Shown here: positions 51,514 through 61,500 of the stretch, in pieces
Layout of the letters: each line of letters starts with the position of its first letter
Numbering within the stretch: position 1 is the stretch's first letter
Source: Neisseria sicca
GTDB lineage: Bacteria; Pseudomonadota; Gammaproteobacteria; Burkholderiales; Neisseriaceae
Direction of reading: 5' to 3'
Assembly: GCF_017753665.1 (NCBI RefSeq)
Contig: NZ_CP072524.1
Coordinates: 124,001 to 188,000, forward strand
DNA: 64,000 bases
The notes under the pieces: generated by a model
Told to the model about the DNA's origin: nothing
The model's input: only the letters and a program-made list of their open reading frames with translations
The model's database searches: none
Program-made: the position numbers and the translations under genes

Positions 51514-53157
51514 ATGGAAACTTGGATTCAAAACTATACCGCAGTGGGCGGCAGCCTATATTTGACGGCAGCCGTCGCCCTCCTGCCCATTATCTTTTTC
51601 TTTGTCGCACTGACCGTCCTGAAGCTTAAAGGCTATCAGGCGGGGCTTTATACGCTTCTGATTGCGCTTGGCGTTGCCGTATTAGGTTTCGGAATGCCTG
51701 CTGGCATGGCGGTTTCTTCCGCGCTGTACGGCTTCGCTTACGGTTTGTGGCCGATTGCATGGATTATCGTTACTGCCGTGTTCCTGTATAAAATTACCGT
51801 GAAAACAGGGCAGTTCGACATCATCCGCGCTTCCGTGATTTCGATTACCGAAGACCAACGCCTGCAAATGTTGCTGGTCGGCTTCTCCTTCGGCGCATTC
51901 CTCGAAGGCGCGGCAGGCTTTGGCGCGCCGGTGGCGATTACCGCCTCGTTGTTGGTGGGCTTGGGCTTTAATCCGCTTTACGCCGCCGGTTTGTGTTTAA
52001 TTGCCAATACCGCGCCTGTGGCTTTCGGCGCGATGGGTATTCCAATCCTGGTTGCCGGTCAAGTGTCTAACCTCGACCCTTACCACATCGGTCAGGTCGC
52101 TGGCCGCCAACTGCCGATCCTGTCGATTATCGTTCCTTTCTGGCTGGTCGCCATGATGGACGGTATGCGCGGCATACGCCAAACTTGGCCTGCCGTATTG
52201 GTGGCGGGCGTATCTTTCGCCACTACCCAGTTCATTACTGCCAACTTCATCGGTCCGGAATTGCCAGACGTAACCTCCGCATTGGTCAGCCTGGTTTGTC
52301 TGTCTGCCTTCCTGAAAAAATGGCAGCCTAAAGAAATCTTCACCTTCAACGGCATGAAAAAACCGGCCGAGCGCAAAGCGGGCGAATACACTGCCGGACA
52401 AATCATCAAAGCCTGGTCGCCTTTCGCCATCCTGACCGTTTTCGTCAGCGTGTGGACGATTAAGGGCGTGAAAGAGGCTTTGGGTGTTGCCACCATTAAA
52501 TTCGACTGGCCGATGCTGCACAATTTGGTACAAAAAGCCGCGCCCATCGTCAGCGAACCGACACCATACGCCGCCGTGTTCAAAATCGACCTCCTCGGCG
52601 CAGTCGGCACGGCAATCCTGTTTGCTTCCATCGTTTCCGCCGCCTTGCTGAAAATGAAACCTTCCGAAGCCGTCGGCACTTTCTTTGAAACGCTCAAAGA
52701 ACTGCGCCTGTCCATCCTGTCTATCGGCTTGGTACTCGGCTTCGCATTCGTGGCAAACTATTCAGGTCTGTCGTCCACATTGGCACTCGTCCTCGCCGCC
52801 ACTGGCACCGTATTCCCGTTCTTCTCGCCGTTCCTCGGCTGGCTGGGCGTATTCCTGACTGGTTCGGACACTTCCGCCAACGCGCTCTTCGGCTCGCTGC
52901 AAGCCAGCACCGCGCATCAAATCGGCGTCGTGCCTGAGTTGACCGTTGCTGCCAACACCACCGGGGGCGTGACCGGCAAAATGATTTCGCCGCAATCCAT
53001 CGCCATCGCCTGCGCGGCAGTCGGTCTGGAAGGTAAAGAATCCAACCTGTTCCGCTTCACTGTGAAACACAGTTTGATTTTCTGTACCTTCGTCGGTCTG
53101 CTGACCCTGCTGCAAGCCTACGTCTTGCCGTGGACGCTGATTTTCTTCAATAAATAA
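51514..53157 (+). CDS. lctP: L-lactate permease
   Basis: The 547-residue product has about 12 to 14 membrane helices and the LctP signatures: GFSFGAFLEGAAGFGAPVAI, NTAPVAFGAMGIPILVAGQV, LGWLGVFLTGSDTSANALFG and GGVTGKMISPQSIAIACAAV. It imports lactate with protons; lactate is a main carbon source for Neisseria on mucosa. The ATG at 51514 has GGAG upstream. It is divergent from the GntR regulator. Confidence 0.97.
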   Translation: METWIQNYTAVGGSLYLTAAVALLPIIFFFVALTVLKLKGYQAGLYTLLIALGVAVLGFGMPAGMAVSSALYGFAYGLWPIAWIIVTAVFLYKITVKTGQFDIIRASVISITEDQRLQMLLVGFSFGAFLEGAAGFGAPVAITASLLVGLGFNPLYAAGLCLIANTAPVAFGAMGIPILVAGQVSNLDPYHIGQVAGRQLPILSIIVPFWLVAMMDGMRGIRQTWPAVLVAGVSFATTQFITANFIGPELPDVTSALVSLVCLSAFLKKWQPKEIFTFNGMKKPAERKAGEYTAGQIIKAWSPFAILTVFVSVWTIKGVKEALGVATIKFDWPMLHNLVQKAAPIVSEPTPYAAVFKIDLLGAVGTAILFASIVSAALLKMKPSEAVGTFFETLKELRLSILSIGLVLGFAFVANYSGLSSTLALVLAATGTVFPFFSPFLGWLGVFLTGSDTSANALFGSLQASTAHQIGVVPELTVAANTTGGVTGKMISPQSIAIACAAVGLEGKESNLFRFTVKHSLIFCTFVGLLTLLQAYVLPWTLIFFNK

Positions 53158-53175
53158 GCCTATCGGTTTGAAATG

Positions 53176-53219
53176 AAAAAGGTCGTCTGAAAACCAATTT
53201 GGGTTTCAGACGACCTTTT
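53176..53219 (+). terminator. Uptake-sequence hairpin after lctP
   Basis: AAAAAGGTCGTCTGAAAACC and GGGTTTCAGACGACCTTTTC pair around AATTT, 18 bases past the stop codon. Confidence 0.88.
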
Positions 53220-53276
53220 CGTTGTGGGTTGCAAATACCAAGATGCGGAAGGTTTCATTTGAGCCTGCGATATAGC

Positions 53277-53413
53277 TATAGTGGATTAAATTTAAACCAG
53301 TACGGCGTTGCCTCGCCTTGCCGTACTATTTGTACTGTCTGCGGCTTCGTCGCCTTGTCCTGATTTAAATTTAATCCACTATAATTTAATCCACTATAAT
53401 TTAATCCACTATA
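53277..53413. repeat. Correia element with triplicated right end
   Basis: A standard 107-bp Correia element (53277-53383, ends TATAGTGGATTAA and TTAATCCACTATA) is followed by two more tandem copies of its last 15 bases, ATTTAATCCACTATA, at 53384-53398 and 53399-53413. The three copies are identical. It lies about 90 bases upstream of pepN. Confidence 0.93.
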
Positions 53414-53503
53414 CGATAAAAATTCGACAGAAGGCTTGAATTAAGGTCGTCTGAAACGTTATGCTTGCCGTCTGTATTCCAATTTTTACCCGAAAGCAAA
53501 ACC

Positions 53504-56107
53504 ATGAGCAAAACCGTCCATTATCTGAAAGATTACCAAACGCCTGCCTACCGTATTCTCGAAACCGACCTGCATTTTGATATTGCCGAACCGCAAACCG
53601 TCGTGAAATCCCGTTTGACGGTCGAGCCGCAGAGGGTGGGGGAGCCGCTGGTGTTGGACGGTTCGGCGAAACTCTTGTCCGTCAAAATCAACGGGGCGGC
53701 GGCGGATTATGTGTTGGAAGGCGAGACGCTGACGATTGCGGGCGCGCCGTCCGAACGCTTCACCGTCGAAGTGGAAACCGAAATCCTGCCGGCGGAGAAT
53801 AAATCGCTGATGGGGCTGTATGCTTCCGGCGGCAATCTGTTTACCCAGTGCGAGCCGGAGGGCTTCCGCAAAATCACGTTTTACATCGACCGTCCGGATG
53901 TGATGTCCAAGTTCACGACCACCATCGTCGCGGACAAAAAACGCTATCCCGTTTTGCTTTCCAACGGCAACAAAATCGACGGCGGCGAGTTTTTAGACGA
54001 CCGCCATTGGGTGAAATGGGAAGACCCGTTTGCCAAGCCGAGCTATCTGTTTGCTTTGGTCGCGGGCGACTTGGCGGTCACGGAAGACCGTTTCACCACC
54101 ATGAGCGGCAGGAACGTCAAAATCGAGTTTTACACCACCGAAGCGGACAAGCCCAAGGTCGGCTTTGCCGTGGAATCGTTGAAAAACGCGATGAAGTGGG
54201 ACGAAACGCGCTTCGGTTTGGAATACGACTTGGATATTTTCATGGTCGTCGCCGTGGGCGATTTCAATATGGGCGCGATGGAAAACAAGGGTTTGAACAT
54301 CTTTAACACCAAGTTCGTCCTCGCCGACAGCCGCACCGCCACCGATACCGATTTCGAAGGCATCGAATCTGTCGTCGGACACGAGTATTTCCACAACTGG
54401 ACGGGCAACCGCGTGACCTGCCGCGACTGGTTCCAGCTTTCGCTGAAAGAAGGGCTGACCGTGTTCCGCGACCAAGAATTTTCCGGCGACCGCGCCAGCC
54501 GCGCCGTGCGCCGCATCGAAAACATCCGCCTGCTGCGCCAGCACCAGTTCCCCGAAGACGCAGGCCCGACCGCCCATCCGGTGCGCCCCGCCAGCTATGA
54601 GGAGATGAACAATTTCTACACCATGACCGTTTATGAAAAAGGCGCGGAAGTGGTGCGGATGTATCACACCCTGCTCGGCGAAGAGGGCTTCCAAAAAGGC
54701 ATGAAGCTCTACTTCCAACGCCACGACGGGCAAGCCGTGACCTGCGACGATTTCCGAGCGGCGATGGCGGACGCGAACGGCATCAATCTCGACCAGTTCG
54801 CCTTGTGGTACAGCCAGGCGGGCACGCCCGTTTTGGAAGCGGAAGGTCGTCTGAAAAACAATATTTTCGAGTTAACCATTAAACAAACCGTGCCGCCTAC
54901 GCCTGATATGGCGGACAAGCAGCCGATGATGATTCCGGTCAAAGTCGGGTTGCTGAACCGCAACGGCGAAGCGGTGGCATTCGATTATCAGGGCAAACGC
55001 GTAACCGAAGCCGTGTTGCTGCTGACCGAAGCCGAACAAACCTTCCCGCTCGAAGGCGTAACGGAAGCCGTCGTTCCCTCGCTGCTGCGCGGGTTCAGCG
55101 CGCCGGTGCATCTGAACTATCCGTACAGCGACGACGACCTGCTGCTCCTGCTCGCCCATGACAGCGACGCCTTCACGCGCTGGGAAGCCGCCCAAACGCT
55201 CTACCGCCGCGCCGTCGCCGCCAACCTTGCCGCGCTTTCAGACGGCGTTGAGCTGCCGAAACACGAAAAACTGCTTGCTGCCGTCGAAAAAGTCATTTCA
55301 GACGACCTCTTGGACAACGCCTTCAAAGCCCTGCTTTTGGGCGTGCCGTCTGAAGCCGAGCTGTGGGACGGCGCAGAAAACATCGACCCGCTGCGTTACC
55401 ATCAGGCGCGCGAAGCCCTGTTGGATACGCTTGCCGCCCACTTCCTGCCGAAATGGCACGAATTGAACCGTCAGGCGGCGAAGCAGGAAAACCAAAGCTA
55501 TGAATACAGCCCTGAAACCGCCGGCTGGCGCACGTTGCGCAATGTCTGCCGCGCCTTCGTCCTGCGCGCCGACCCCGTCCACATCGAAACCGTTGCCGAA
55601 AAATACGGCGAAATGGCGCAAAACATGACCCACGAATGGGGCATCCTGTCCGCCGTCAACGGCAACGAAAGTGATACGCGCAACCGCCTGCTGGCGCAGT
55701 TTGCCGACAAGTTTTCAGACGACGCGCTGGTGATGGACAAATATTTCGCCCTCGTCGGCTCAAGCCGCCGCAGCGACACCCTGCAACAGGTTCAAACCGC
55801 CTTGCAGCATCCGAAATTCAGCCTCGAAAACCCCAACAAAGCCCGTTCGCTCATCGGCAGCTTCAGCCGCAACGTCCCGTATTTCCACGCACAAGACGGC
55901 AGCGGCTACCGCTTCATCGCCGACAAAGTCATCGAAATCGACCGCTTCAACCCGCAGGTCGCCGCCCGCTTAGTGCAGGCGTTCAACCTCTGCAACAAGC
56001 TCGAGCCGCACCGCAAAAACTTGGTGAAACAAGAATTGCAGCGCATTCGGGCGCAGGAAGGATTGTCGAAAGACGTGGGCGAAATCGTCGGCAAGATTTT
56101 GGATTGA
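53504..56107 (+). CDS. pepN: Aminopeptidase N (M1 family)
   Basis: The product of about 867 residues has the M1 signatures GAMEN at residues 257-261 and HEYFHNWTGNRVT starting at residue 293. The two histidines and a downstream Glu bind zinc, and the Glu of HEYFH is the base. The C-terminal helical domain follows. It removes N-terminal residues from peptides in the cytoplasm. I choose ATG 53504 (MSKTVHYLKDYQTPAYRILE). The frame is open from a TTG at 53465, but those 13 codons match nothing and the ATG aligns with E. coli PepN. In-frame uptake sequences lie near 54843, 55240 and 55296. Confidence 0.96.
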   Translation: MSKTVHYLKDYQTPAYRILETDLHFDIAEPQTVVKSRLTVEPQRVGEPLVLDGSAKLLSVKINGAAADYVLEGETLTIAGAPSERFTVEVETEILPAENKSLMGLYASGGNLFTQCEPEGFRKITFYIDRPDVMSKFTTTIVADKKRYPVLLSNGNKIDGGEFLDDRHWVKWEDPFAKPSYLFALVAGDLAVTEDRFTTMSGRNVKIEFYTTEADKPKVGFAVESLKNAMKWDETRFGLEYDLDIFMVVAVGDFNMGAMENKGLNIFNTKFVLADSRTATDTDFEGIESVVGHEYFHNWTGNRVTCRDWFQLSLKEGLTVFRDQEFSGDRASRAVRRIENIRLLRQHQFPEDAGPTAHPVRPASYEEMNNFYTMTVYEKGAEVVRMYHTLLGEEGFQKGMKLYFQRHDGQAVTCDDFRAAMADANGINLDQFALWYSQAGTPVLEAEGRLKNNIFELTIKQTVPPTPDMADKQPMMIPVKVGLLNRNGEAVAFDYQGKRVTEAVLLLTEAEQTFPLEGVTEAVVPSLLRGFSAPVHLNYPYSDDDLLLLLAHDSDAFTRWEAAQTLYRRAVAANLAALSDGVELPKHEKLLAAVEKVISDDLLDNAFKALLLGVPSEAELWDGAENIDPLRYHQAREALLDTLAAHFLPKWHELNRQAAKQENQSYEYSPETAGWRTLRNVCRAFVLRADPVHIETVAEKYGEMAQNMTHEWGILSAVNGNESDTRNRLLAQFADKFSDDALVMDKYFALVGSSRRSDTLQQVQTALQHPKFSLENPNKARSLIGSFSRNVPYFHAQDGSGYRFIADKVIEIDRFNPQVAARLVQAFNLCNKLEPHRKNLVKQELQRIRAQEGLSKDVGEIVGKILD

Positions 56108-56175
56108 GGCATCATCGAAATAGACGGATTCCGCATTCTTTTGGACACACATACCTAATCGTTAAGCCCGTAAAA

Positions 56176-56200
56176 AAAGGCGCATGATTGCGCCTTTCTT
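56176..56200 (+). terminator. Terminator after pepN
   Basis: AAAGGCGCA and TGCGCCTTT form a 9-bp stem with the loop TGAT, followed by CTTA; an A-rich run precedes the stem, so it may work on both strands. Confidence 0.8.
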
Positions 56201-56319
56201 AAACGAAGGAGCTGGTGTGTGGGTATGGTGATTGTCATTGCTGCCATTTCGATGTAGATGAAAAATCATGATTGAGAAGCGGGAGTAACAGTTGCTAGAC
56301 TAGAAATCTCAGCAAAAAT

Positions 56320-56365
56320 AAAAGGTCGTCTGAAAACGTACAATATTTGTTTTCAGACGACCTTC
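56320..56365. terminator. Uptake-sequence hairpin after mtrR
   Basis: AAAAGGTCGTCTGAAAAC and GTTTTCAGACGACCTT pair around GTACAATATTT, 15 bases beyond the mtrR stop. It can end mtrR transcription. The remaining gap to pepN (56201-56319) holds no gene. Confidence 0.86.
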
Positions 56366-56379
56366 TTGTATGCAGTTCG

Positions 56380-57015
56380 TTATTTTTGCTTACGCAGTTG
56401 CGGGTGGTTTTTCAGATTGTCCAAGAGGATGTCGATCACACGCGGTGCGGTTTGGGCGAGATCAAAATTTTTGCCGGACGAGAGCCAACGCCAAATCAGA
56501 CCGTCCAGCGTCGATTTGATGAAGATGACCGCCATGTCGGTATCCAAATCTTCGGATAAGGCATGTTGGGCGATGGATTTGGTCAGAACTTCGGTAATTT
56601 TTTCGCGCCAAATGGATTGATGTTTATGCGCGATGTCGATGACCGCGGCGTTCTGATCGGTGTGTTCGCATTTTAAAAACAGGATGCTGTGGAATTTATA
56701 GTGGATGTCGTTGGTTTGCAGACGCGTGAAAAAGTGCATCAAGGTGCGGCGGAAAAGCGGCCACTCTTGTTCATTGCTATCAGCTGCGTCCTGATGCATA
56801 CAGTTTTCGATGTCGTCGCAAATGCGTTGGAAGAGGGCGTCGAACAAGTCTTCTTTGTTTTTGAAATGCCAATACAAAGCGCCGCGCGTGACGCCGGCGG
56901 CTTGGGCGATTTCGTTGAGGGAAGTGCGCGCGATGCCTTTTTGGTGGAAGGTTTCCAGCGCGGCGAGCATTAAATGTTCTTTGGTTTTAAGAGCTTCGGT
57001 TTTGGTTTTCCGCAT
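56380..57015 (-). CDS. mtrR: Transcriptional repressor MtrR
   Basis: The 211-residue TetR-family product starts MRKTKTEALKTKEHLMLAAL. Its helix-turn-helix is SLNEIAQAAGVTRGALYWHF, with A39 and G45 intact; changes at these two sites cause resistance in gonococci. The ligand domain diverges more (DIHYKFHSILFLKCEHTDQN is well kept). MtrR represses the mtrCDE efflux operon and responds to hydrophobic compounds. It is divergent from mtrC, and the two share a promoter/operator region. Confidence 0.95.
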   Translation of the reverse strand: MRKTKTEALKTKEHLMLAALETFHQKGIARTSLNEIAQAAGVTRGALYWHFKNKEDLFDALFQRICDDIENCMHQDAADSNEQEWPLFRRTLMHFFTRLQTNDIHYKFHSILFLKCEHTDQNAAVIDIAHKHQSIWREKITEVLTKSIAQHALSEDLDTDMAVIFIKSTLDGLIWRWLSSGKNFDLAQTAPRVIDILLDNLKNHPQLRKQK

Positions 57016-57048
57016 GATGCCTGTTTCAAGTTAAGTGGAATGTTGGGG

Positions 57049-57077
57049 ATTATAAAAAATACTTTGTATCCATGCAA
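57049..57077 (-). promoter_or_regulatory. Promoter of mtrR
   Basis: On the minus strand, TTGCAT (57077-57072) and TATAAT (57054-57049) are exactly 17 bases apart. The -10 box is 34 bases from the mtrR start. The -35 box lies inside the MtrR operator, so the repressor would also limit its own gene. Confidence 0.75.
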
Positions 57078-57092
57078 GCATGTATGTATAAT
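57064..57092 (+). promoter_or_regulatory. Promoter of mtrCDE
   Basis: TTGTAT (57064-57069) and a perfect TATAAT (57087-57092) are exactly 17 bases apart. Transcription would begin near 57099, leaving a leader of about 150 bases before mtrC. The spacer is almost entirely occupied by the MtrR operator. Confidence 0.8.
57065..57088. promoter_or_regulatory. MtrR operator
   Basis: Bases 57070-57087 (CCATGCAAGCATGTATGT) match the reported MtrR consensus MCRTRCRN4YGYAYGK at every position. The surrounding 24 bases form an imperfect palindrome with the core CATGCAAGCATG. It covers the spacer of the mtrCDE promoter and the -35 box of the mtrR promoter. Confidence 0.8.
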
Positions 57093-57136
57093 GACGCCTG
57101 TAATTGAGATTGGCTCTCAAATATAAACTCTTTTTT

Positions 57137-57167
57137 TCAGACGACCTGCTTCAGATATTGAAGCAGG
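57137..57167 (+). promoter_or_regulatory. Hairpin in the mtrC leader joined to an uptake sequence
   Basis: CCTGCTTCA (57145-57153) and TGAAGCAGG (57159-57167) form a perfect 9-bp stem with the loop GATAT, about 45 bases into the predicted leader. The left arm shares CCT with a reverse uptake sequence (TTTCAGACGACCT, ending 57147). No T tract follows, so it is not a simple terminator; it might slow or protect the transcript. Confidence 0.5.
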
Positions 57168-57253
57168 CGATTGTTGTTTTCGGAACCAAAAATCGGCTAC
57201 AATAACAAAGCATATAGTGAAACTTCATAACAATTATCTAGATAGGAAAAATA

Positions 57254-58531
57254 ATGACTTTTTATGCTTCTAAGGTGAAAAGCATGACGGCAATCGCTGC
57301 CGCTATTGCGCTGGCTCTTTCGGCGTGCGGTAAAGGTGGTGATACGGCGAAAGGCGAAGCGGGCGGAGCAGGGCAGCAGGCAGCGGCACAGCAGGCTCCC
57401 GCTCCTGTGGTCGGTGTCGTTACCGTCCATCCTGAAACTATCGCGTTGACGACCGAGCTGCCGGGACGTTTGGAGTCGCTGCGTACTGCGGATGTCCGCG
57501 CGCAAGTCGGCGGTATCATCCAAAAACGCCTGTTCCAAGAGGGCAGCTATGTCCGCGCCGGGCAGCCGCTTTACCAAATCGACAGCTCCACCTATGAAGC
57601 AAATCTGGAAAGCTCGCGCGCCCAATTGGCAAGCGCGCAGGCAACCCTTGCCAAAGCCAATGCCGACTTGGCGCGTTACAAACCGCTGGTTGCCGCCGAT
57701 GCCATCAGTAAACAGGACTACGATGCGGCGGTAACGGCGAAACGTTCTGCCGAAGCAAGCGTCAAAGCGGCTCAGGCGGCGATTAAATCTGCCGGTATCA
57801 ATCTGAACAGGGCGCGCATTACCGCGCCAATTTCAGGTTTTATCGGTCAGTCTAAAGTATCCGAAGGTACGCTGTTGAACGCGGGTGATACGACCGTTCT
57901 GGCAACCATCCGCCAAACCAATCCTATGTATGTGAACATCACTCAATCTGCGACCGAAGTGATGAAGCTGCGCCAACAGGTTGCCGAAGGCAAGCTGTCG
58001 GGCGTGGACGGCGCGATTGAAGTGGGCATCAAGTTCGACAACGGCGAAGTTTATCCGCACAAAGGCCGTTTGCTGTTCTCCGATCCGTCTGTTAACGAAA
58101 CGACTGGACAAATCACGCTGCGCGCGTCAGTGCCGAACGACAAAAATATCCTGATGCCCGGTCTCTATGTGCGCGTCCTGATGGAGCAGGTTGCTGTTGC
58201 TAATGCCTTTGTCGTGCCGCAGCAGGCAGTAACGCGCGGTACGAAAGATACTGTAACGATTGTGAACGCCAAAGGCGAAATGGAGTCGCGCGAGGTAACA
58301 GTCGCCCGGCAGCAGGGAACCAATTGGGTTATTACTTCTGGTTTGAACGACGGCGACAAAGTCGTTGTGGACGGCACCAGCATTGCCGCCATGATGGGTG
58401 CGAAAAAGGTTACGCCTAAAGAATGGACGCCTGCCGGAAGTGCTGCAGAAGCCGCGCCCAAAGCTGCTTCTGAAGCGAAAAAAGACGTTCAGACGACCTC
58501 TGAAGCTAAAGCTGCATCTGAAGCCAAATAA
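57254..58531 (+). CDS. mtrC: Efflux periplasmic adaptor MtrC
   Basis: The 425-residue lipoprotein starts MTFYASKVKSMTAIAAAIAL with the lipidation site C25 in LALSACGKGG. A Gly/Ala/Gln-rich linker, the lipoyl halves (VVGVVTVHPETIALTTELPG, RLESLRTADVRAQVGGIIQK), a helical hairpin (about residues 115-180) and the barrel domain follow, close to gonococcal MtrC throughout. It joins MtrD in the inner membrane to MtrE in the outer membrane. The C-terminus is a repetitive Ala-Ser-Glu-Ala-Lys tail (TSEAKAASEAK) and includes a partial uptake sequence near 58488. The ATG follows AGGAAAA. Confidence 0.96.
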   Translation: MTFYASKVKSMTAIAAAIALALSACGKGGDTAKGEAGGAGQQAAAQQAPAPVVGVVTVHPETIALTTELPGRLESLRTADVRAQVGGIIQKRLFQEGSYVRAGQPLYQIDSSTYEANLESSRAQLASAQATLAKANADLARYKPLVAADAISKQDYDAAVTAKRSAEASVKAAQAAIKSAGINLNRARITAPISGFIGQSKVSEGTLLNAGDTTVLATIRQTNPMYVNITQSATEVMKLRQQVAEGKLSGVDGAIEVGIKFDNGEVYPHKGRLLFSDPSVNETTGQITLRASVPNDKNILMPGLYVRVLMEQVAVANAFVVPQQAVTRGTKDTVTIVNAKGEMESREVTVARQQGTNWVITSGLNDGDKVVVDGTSIAAMMGAKKVTPKEWTPAGSAAEAAPKAASEAKKDVQTTSEAKAASEAK

Positions 58532-58542
58532 GGAACGCATGA

Positions 58543-61500
58543 ATGTCTAAGTTTTTTATTGACCGCCCCATTTTTGCATGGGTTATTGCGATTTTTATCA
58601 TCGCAGCGGGTATTTTCGGCATTCAAAAACTGCCGATTTCCCAATATCCGTCCGTTGCTGCACCGACCATTACTTTGCGCGCTACTTATCCGGGCGCTTC
58701 TGCTCAGGTAATGGAAGACAGCGTACTGGCCGTTATCGAACGTAATATGTACGGTGTGGAAGGTTTGGACTATATGACGACTTCTGCCAATTCCAGCGGC
58801 AGCGGCAGCGTCAGTCTGACGTTTACACCGGAAACCAATGAAGATTTGGCGCAGGTAGACGTGCAGAACAAATTGTCGGAAGTGTTGTCCACATTGCCGT
58901 CTACCGTACAGCAATATGGTGTAACCGTATCTAAAGCGCGTTCCAACTTCTTGCAAGTGGTCATGCTTTCTTCTGAAAAGCAATCCATTGAGGAAATGAA
59001 CGATTACGCCCAGCGCAATATCATTCCTGAACTGCAGCGTATCGACGGGGTAGGGCAGGTACAATTGTTTGGTGCGCAACGCGCCATGCGTATTTGGGTT
59101 GACCCGAAAAAACTGCAAAACTACAACCTGTCTTTTGCAACGGTAACCAACGCACTGGCTACTCAAAATATCCAAATTTCTGCAGGCTCTATCGGCTCTT
59201 TGCCGGCGGCTGCAGGTCAGACCATTTCAGCAACTGTGACGGCTCAAGGTCAGCTGAGCACTGCTGAAGAGTTTGGCAACATCATTTTGGTATCCAATAC
59301 CGATGGTTCTAATGTCTATCTGAAAGACGTTGCCAAAGTCAGCTTGGGTATGCAGGACTATTCTACTTCCACACGTTTGAACGGCGTGAATGCCACCGGT
59401 ATGGCAGTGATGCTGTCCAACAGCGGTAACGCTTTGGCAACGGCGACTGCCGTGAAAGAAAAAATGGCAGTTTTGCAGAAGTATTTTCCAGACGGCATGA
59501 GCTGGAAAGTTCCTTACGATACTTCCAAATTTGTGGAAATTTCGATTGAGAAAGTGATCCATACGCTTTTGGAAGCCATCGTATTGGTATTCTTAGTGAT
59601 GTATCTCTTCCTGCAAAACATCCGCTATACGCTGATTCCGACCATTGTTGTACCGATTTCCCTGTTGGGCGGTTTTGCCTTTATCTCATACATGGGTATG
59701 TCGATTAACGTATTGACCATGTTTGCGATGGTATTGGTGATCGGTATTGTGGTCGATGACGCGATTGTGGTCGTTGAAAACGTTGAGCGTATTATGGCGA
59801 GTGAAGGTCTGTCGCCTAAGGCTGCAACCAAAAAAGCGATGGGTCGGATTTCCGGCGCGGTGATTGGTATTACTGCCGTGTTGATGTCCGTATTTGTTCC
59901 GCTGGCAATGTTTAGCGGTGCAACAGGTAACATTTACAAACAGTTTGCCTTGACCATGGCGGCATCGATTGCATTCTCCGCATTCCTTGCCTTGACGCTG
60001 ACTCCGGCATTATGTGCCACCATGCTCAAACCGATTCAGAAGGGTCATCACGAAGAGAAAAAAGGTTTCTTCGGTTGGTTTAACAAAAAATTCGACAGCT
60101 GGACACACGGCTACGAAGGCTGGGTTGCCAAAGTCTTGCGCAAGACTTTGCGCATGATGGTTGTCTATATTGGTTTGACTGTTGTGGGCGTATTCCTGTT
60201 TATGCGTCTGCCGACTTCCTTCTTGCCGACTGAAGACCAAGGTAACTTGATGTTGAGCGTACAGCTGCCTGCCGGCGCGACCAAAGAGCGTACCGATGCA
60301 ACTTTGGCTCAAATCACTCAGCTGGCAAAATCTATACCTGAGATTGAGAACATCATTACCGTTTCCGGCTTCAGTTTTTCAGGTTCCGGTCAAAACATGG
60401 CTTTGGGCTTTGTCATTCTGAAAGACTGGAGCGAACGTACTGCCCCGGGCAGCGATGCGACTTCTATTTCCGGTAAGTTGACCGGCATGATGATGGCTAC
60501 GCTGAAAGACGGTTTCGGTTTGGCGATTGTGCCTCCAGCCATTATGGAATTGGGTACAGGCTCCGGCTTGACGATTTACCTGCAAGACCGTAACAACAGC
60601 GGCCATGCTGCATTGTTGGCCAAGCGCAATGAGTTGATTGACAAAATGCGCAAAAGCGGTTTGTTTAACCCAAGTACCGTTCGTGCGAGCGGTTTGGAAG
60701 ATGCGCCTCAGTTGAAAATCGACATCAACCGCTCTGCAGCAGCCGCACAAGGTATTTCGTTCTCTGATATCCGTACTGCTTTGGCTTCTTCTTTGGGTTC
60801 GTCTTATGTCAACGACTTCCCAAATCAAGGACGTCTGCAACGCGTGATGGTACAAGCTGATGCGAGTGCCCGTATGCAGCCTGCCGATATTCTGAACCTG
60901 ACCGTGCCGAACAAATCCGGCGTTGCTGTACCGCTTTCTACCATTGCTACTGTTTCTTGGGAAAACGGTATGGAACAAAGCGTCCGCTTCAATGGTTATC
61001 CGGCAATGGAGCTTTCCGGCTCGCCTGTTAATGGCGTATCTTCCGGTCAGGCCATGACTGCGGTACAGCAAATGGTTGATGACATGGGCGGCGGTTACAG
61101 TCTGGAATGGGGAGGCCAGTCTCGTGAAGAGGCTAAAGGCGGCTCGCAAACTGTCGTATTGTACGCATTGGCCGCTGCCGCTGTATTCTTGGTATTGGCT
61201 GCTTTGTACGAAAGCTGGTCTATCCCGTTGGCGGTTATCCTTGTGATTCCGTTGGGCTTGATTGGCGCGGCATTGGGTGTGACTGGCCGTAACATGTTTG
61301 AAGCATTACTGGGCAGTATTCCGGCATACGCCAACGATATCTACTTCCAAGTCGGTTTCGTTACGGTGATGGGTTTGAGTGCGAAAAACGCGATTTTGAT
61401 TATCGAGTTTGCCAAAGACCTGCAAGCGCAAGGCAAGAGCGCGCTTGAAGCTGCGCTTGCCGCCGCACACTTGCGTTTCCGTCCGATTATCATGACTTCG

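Noticed and set aside
53465..53503. Upstream TTG start for pepN
   Set aside because: The 13 extra codons are not conserved, and ATG 53504 gives the expected N-terminus.
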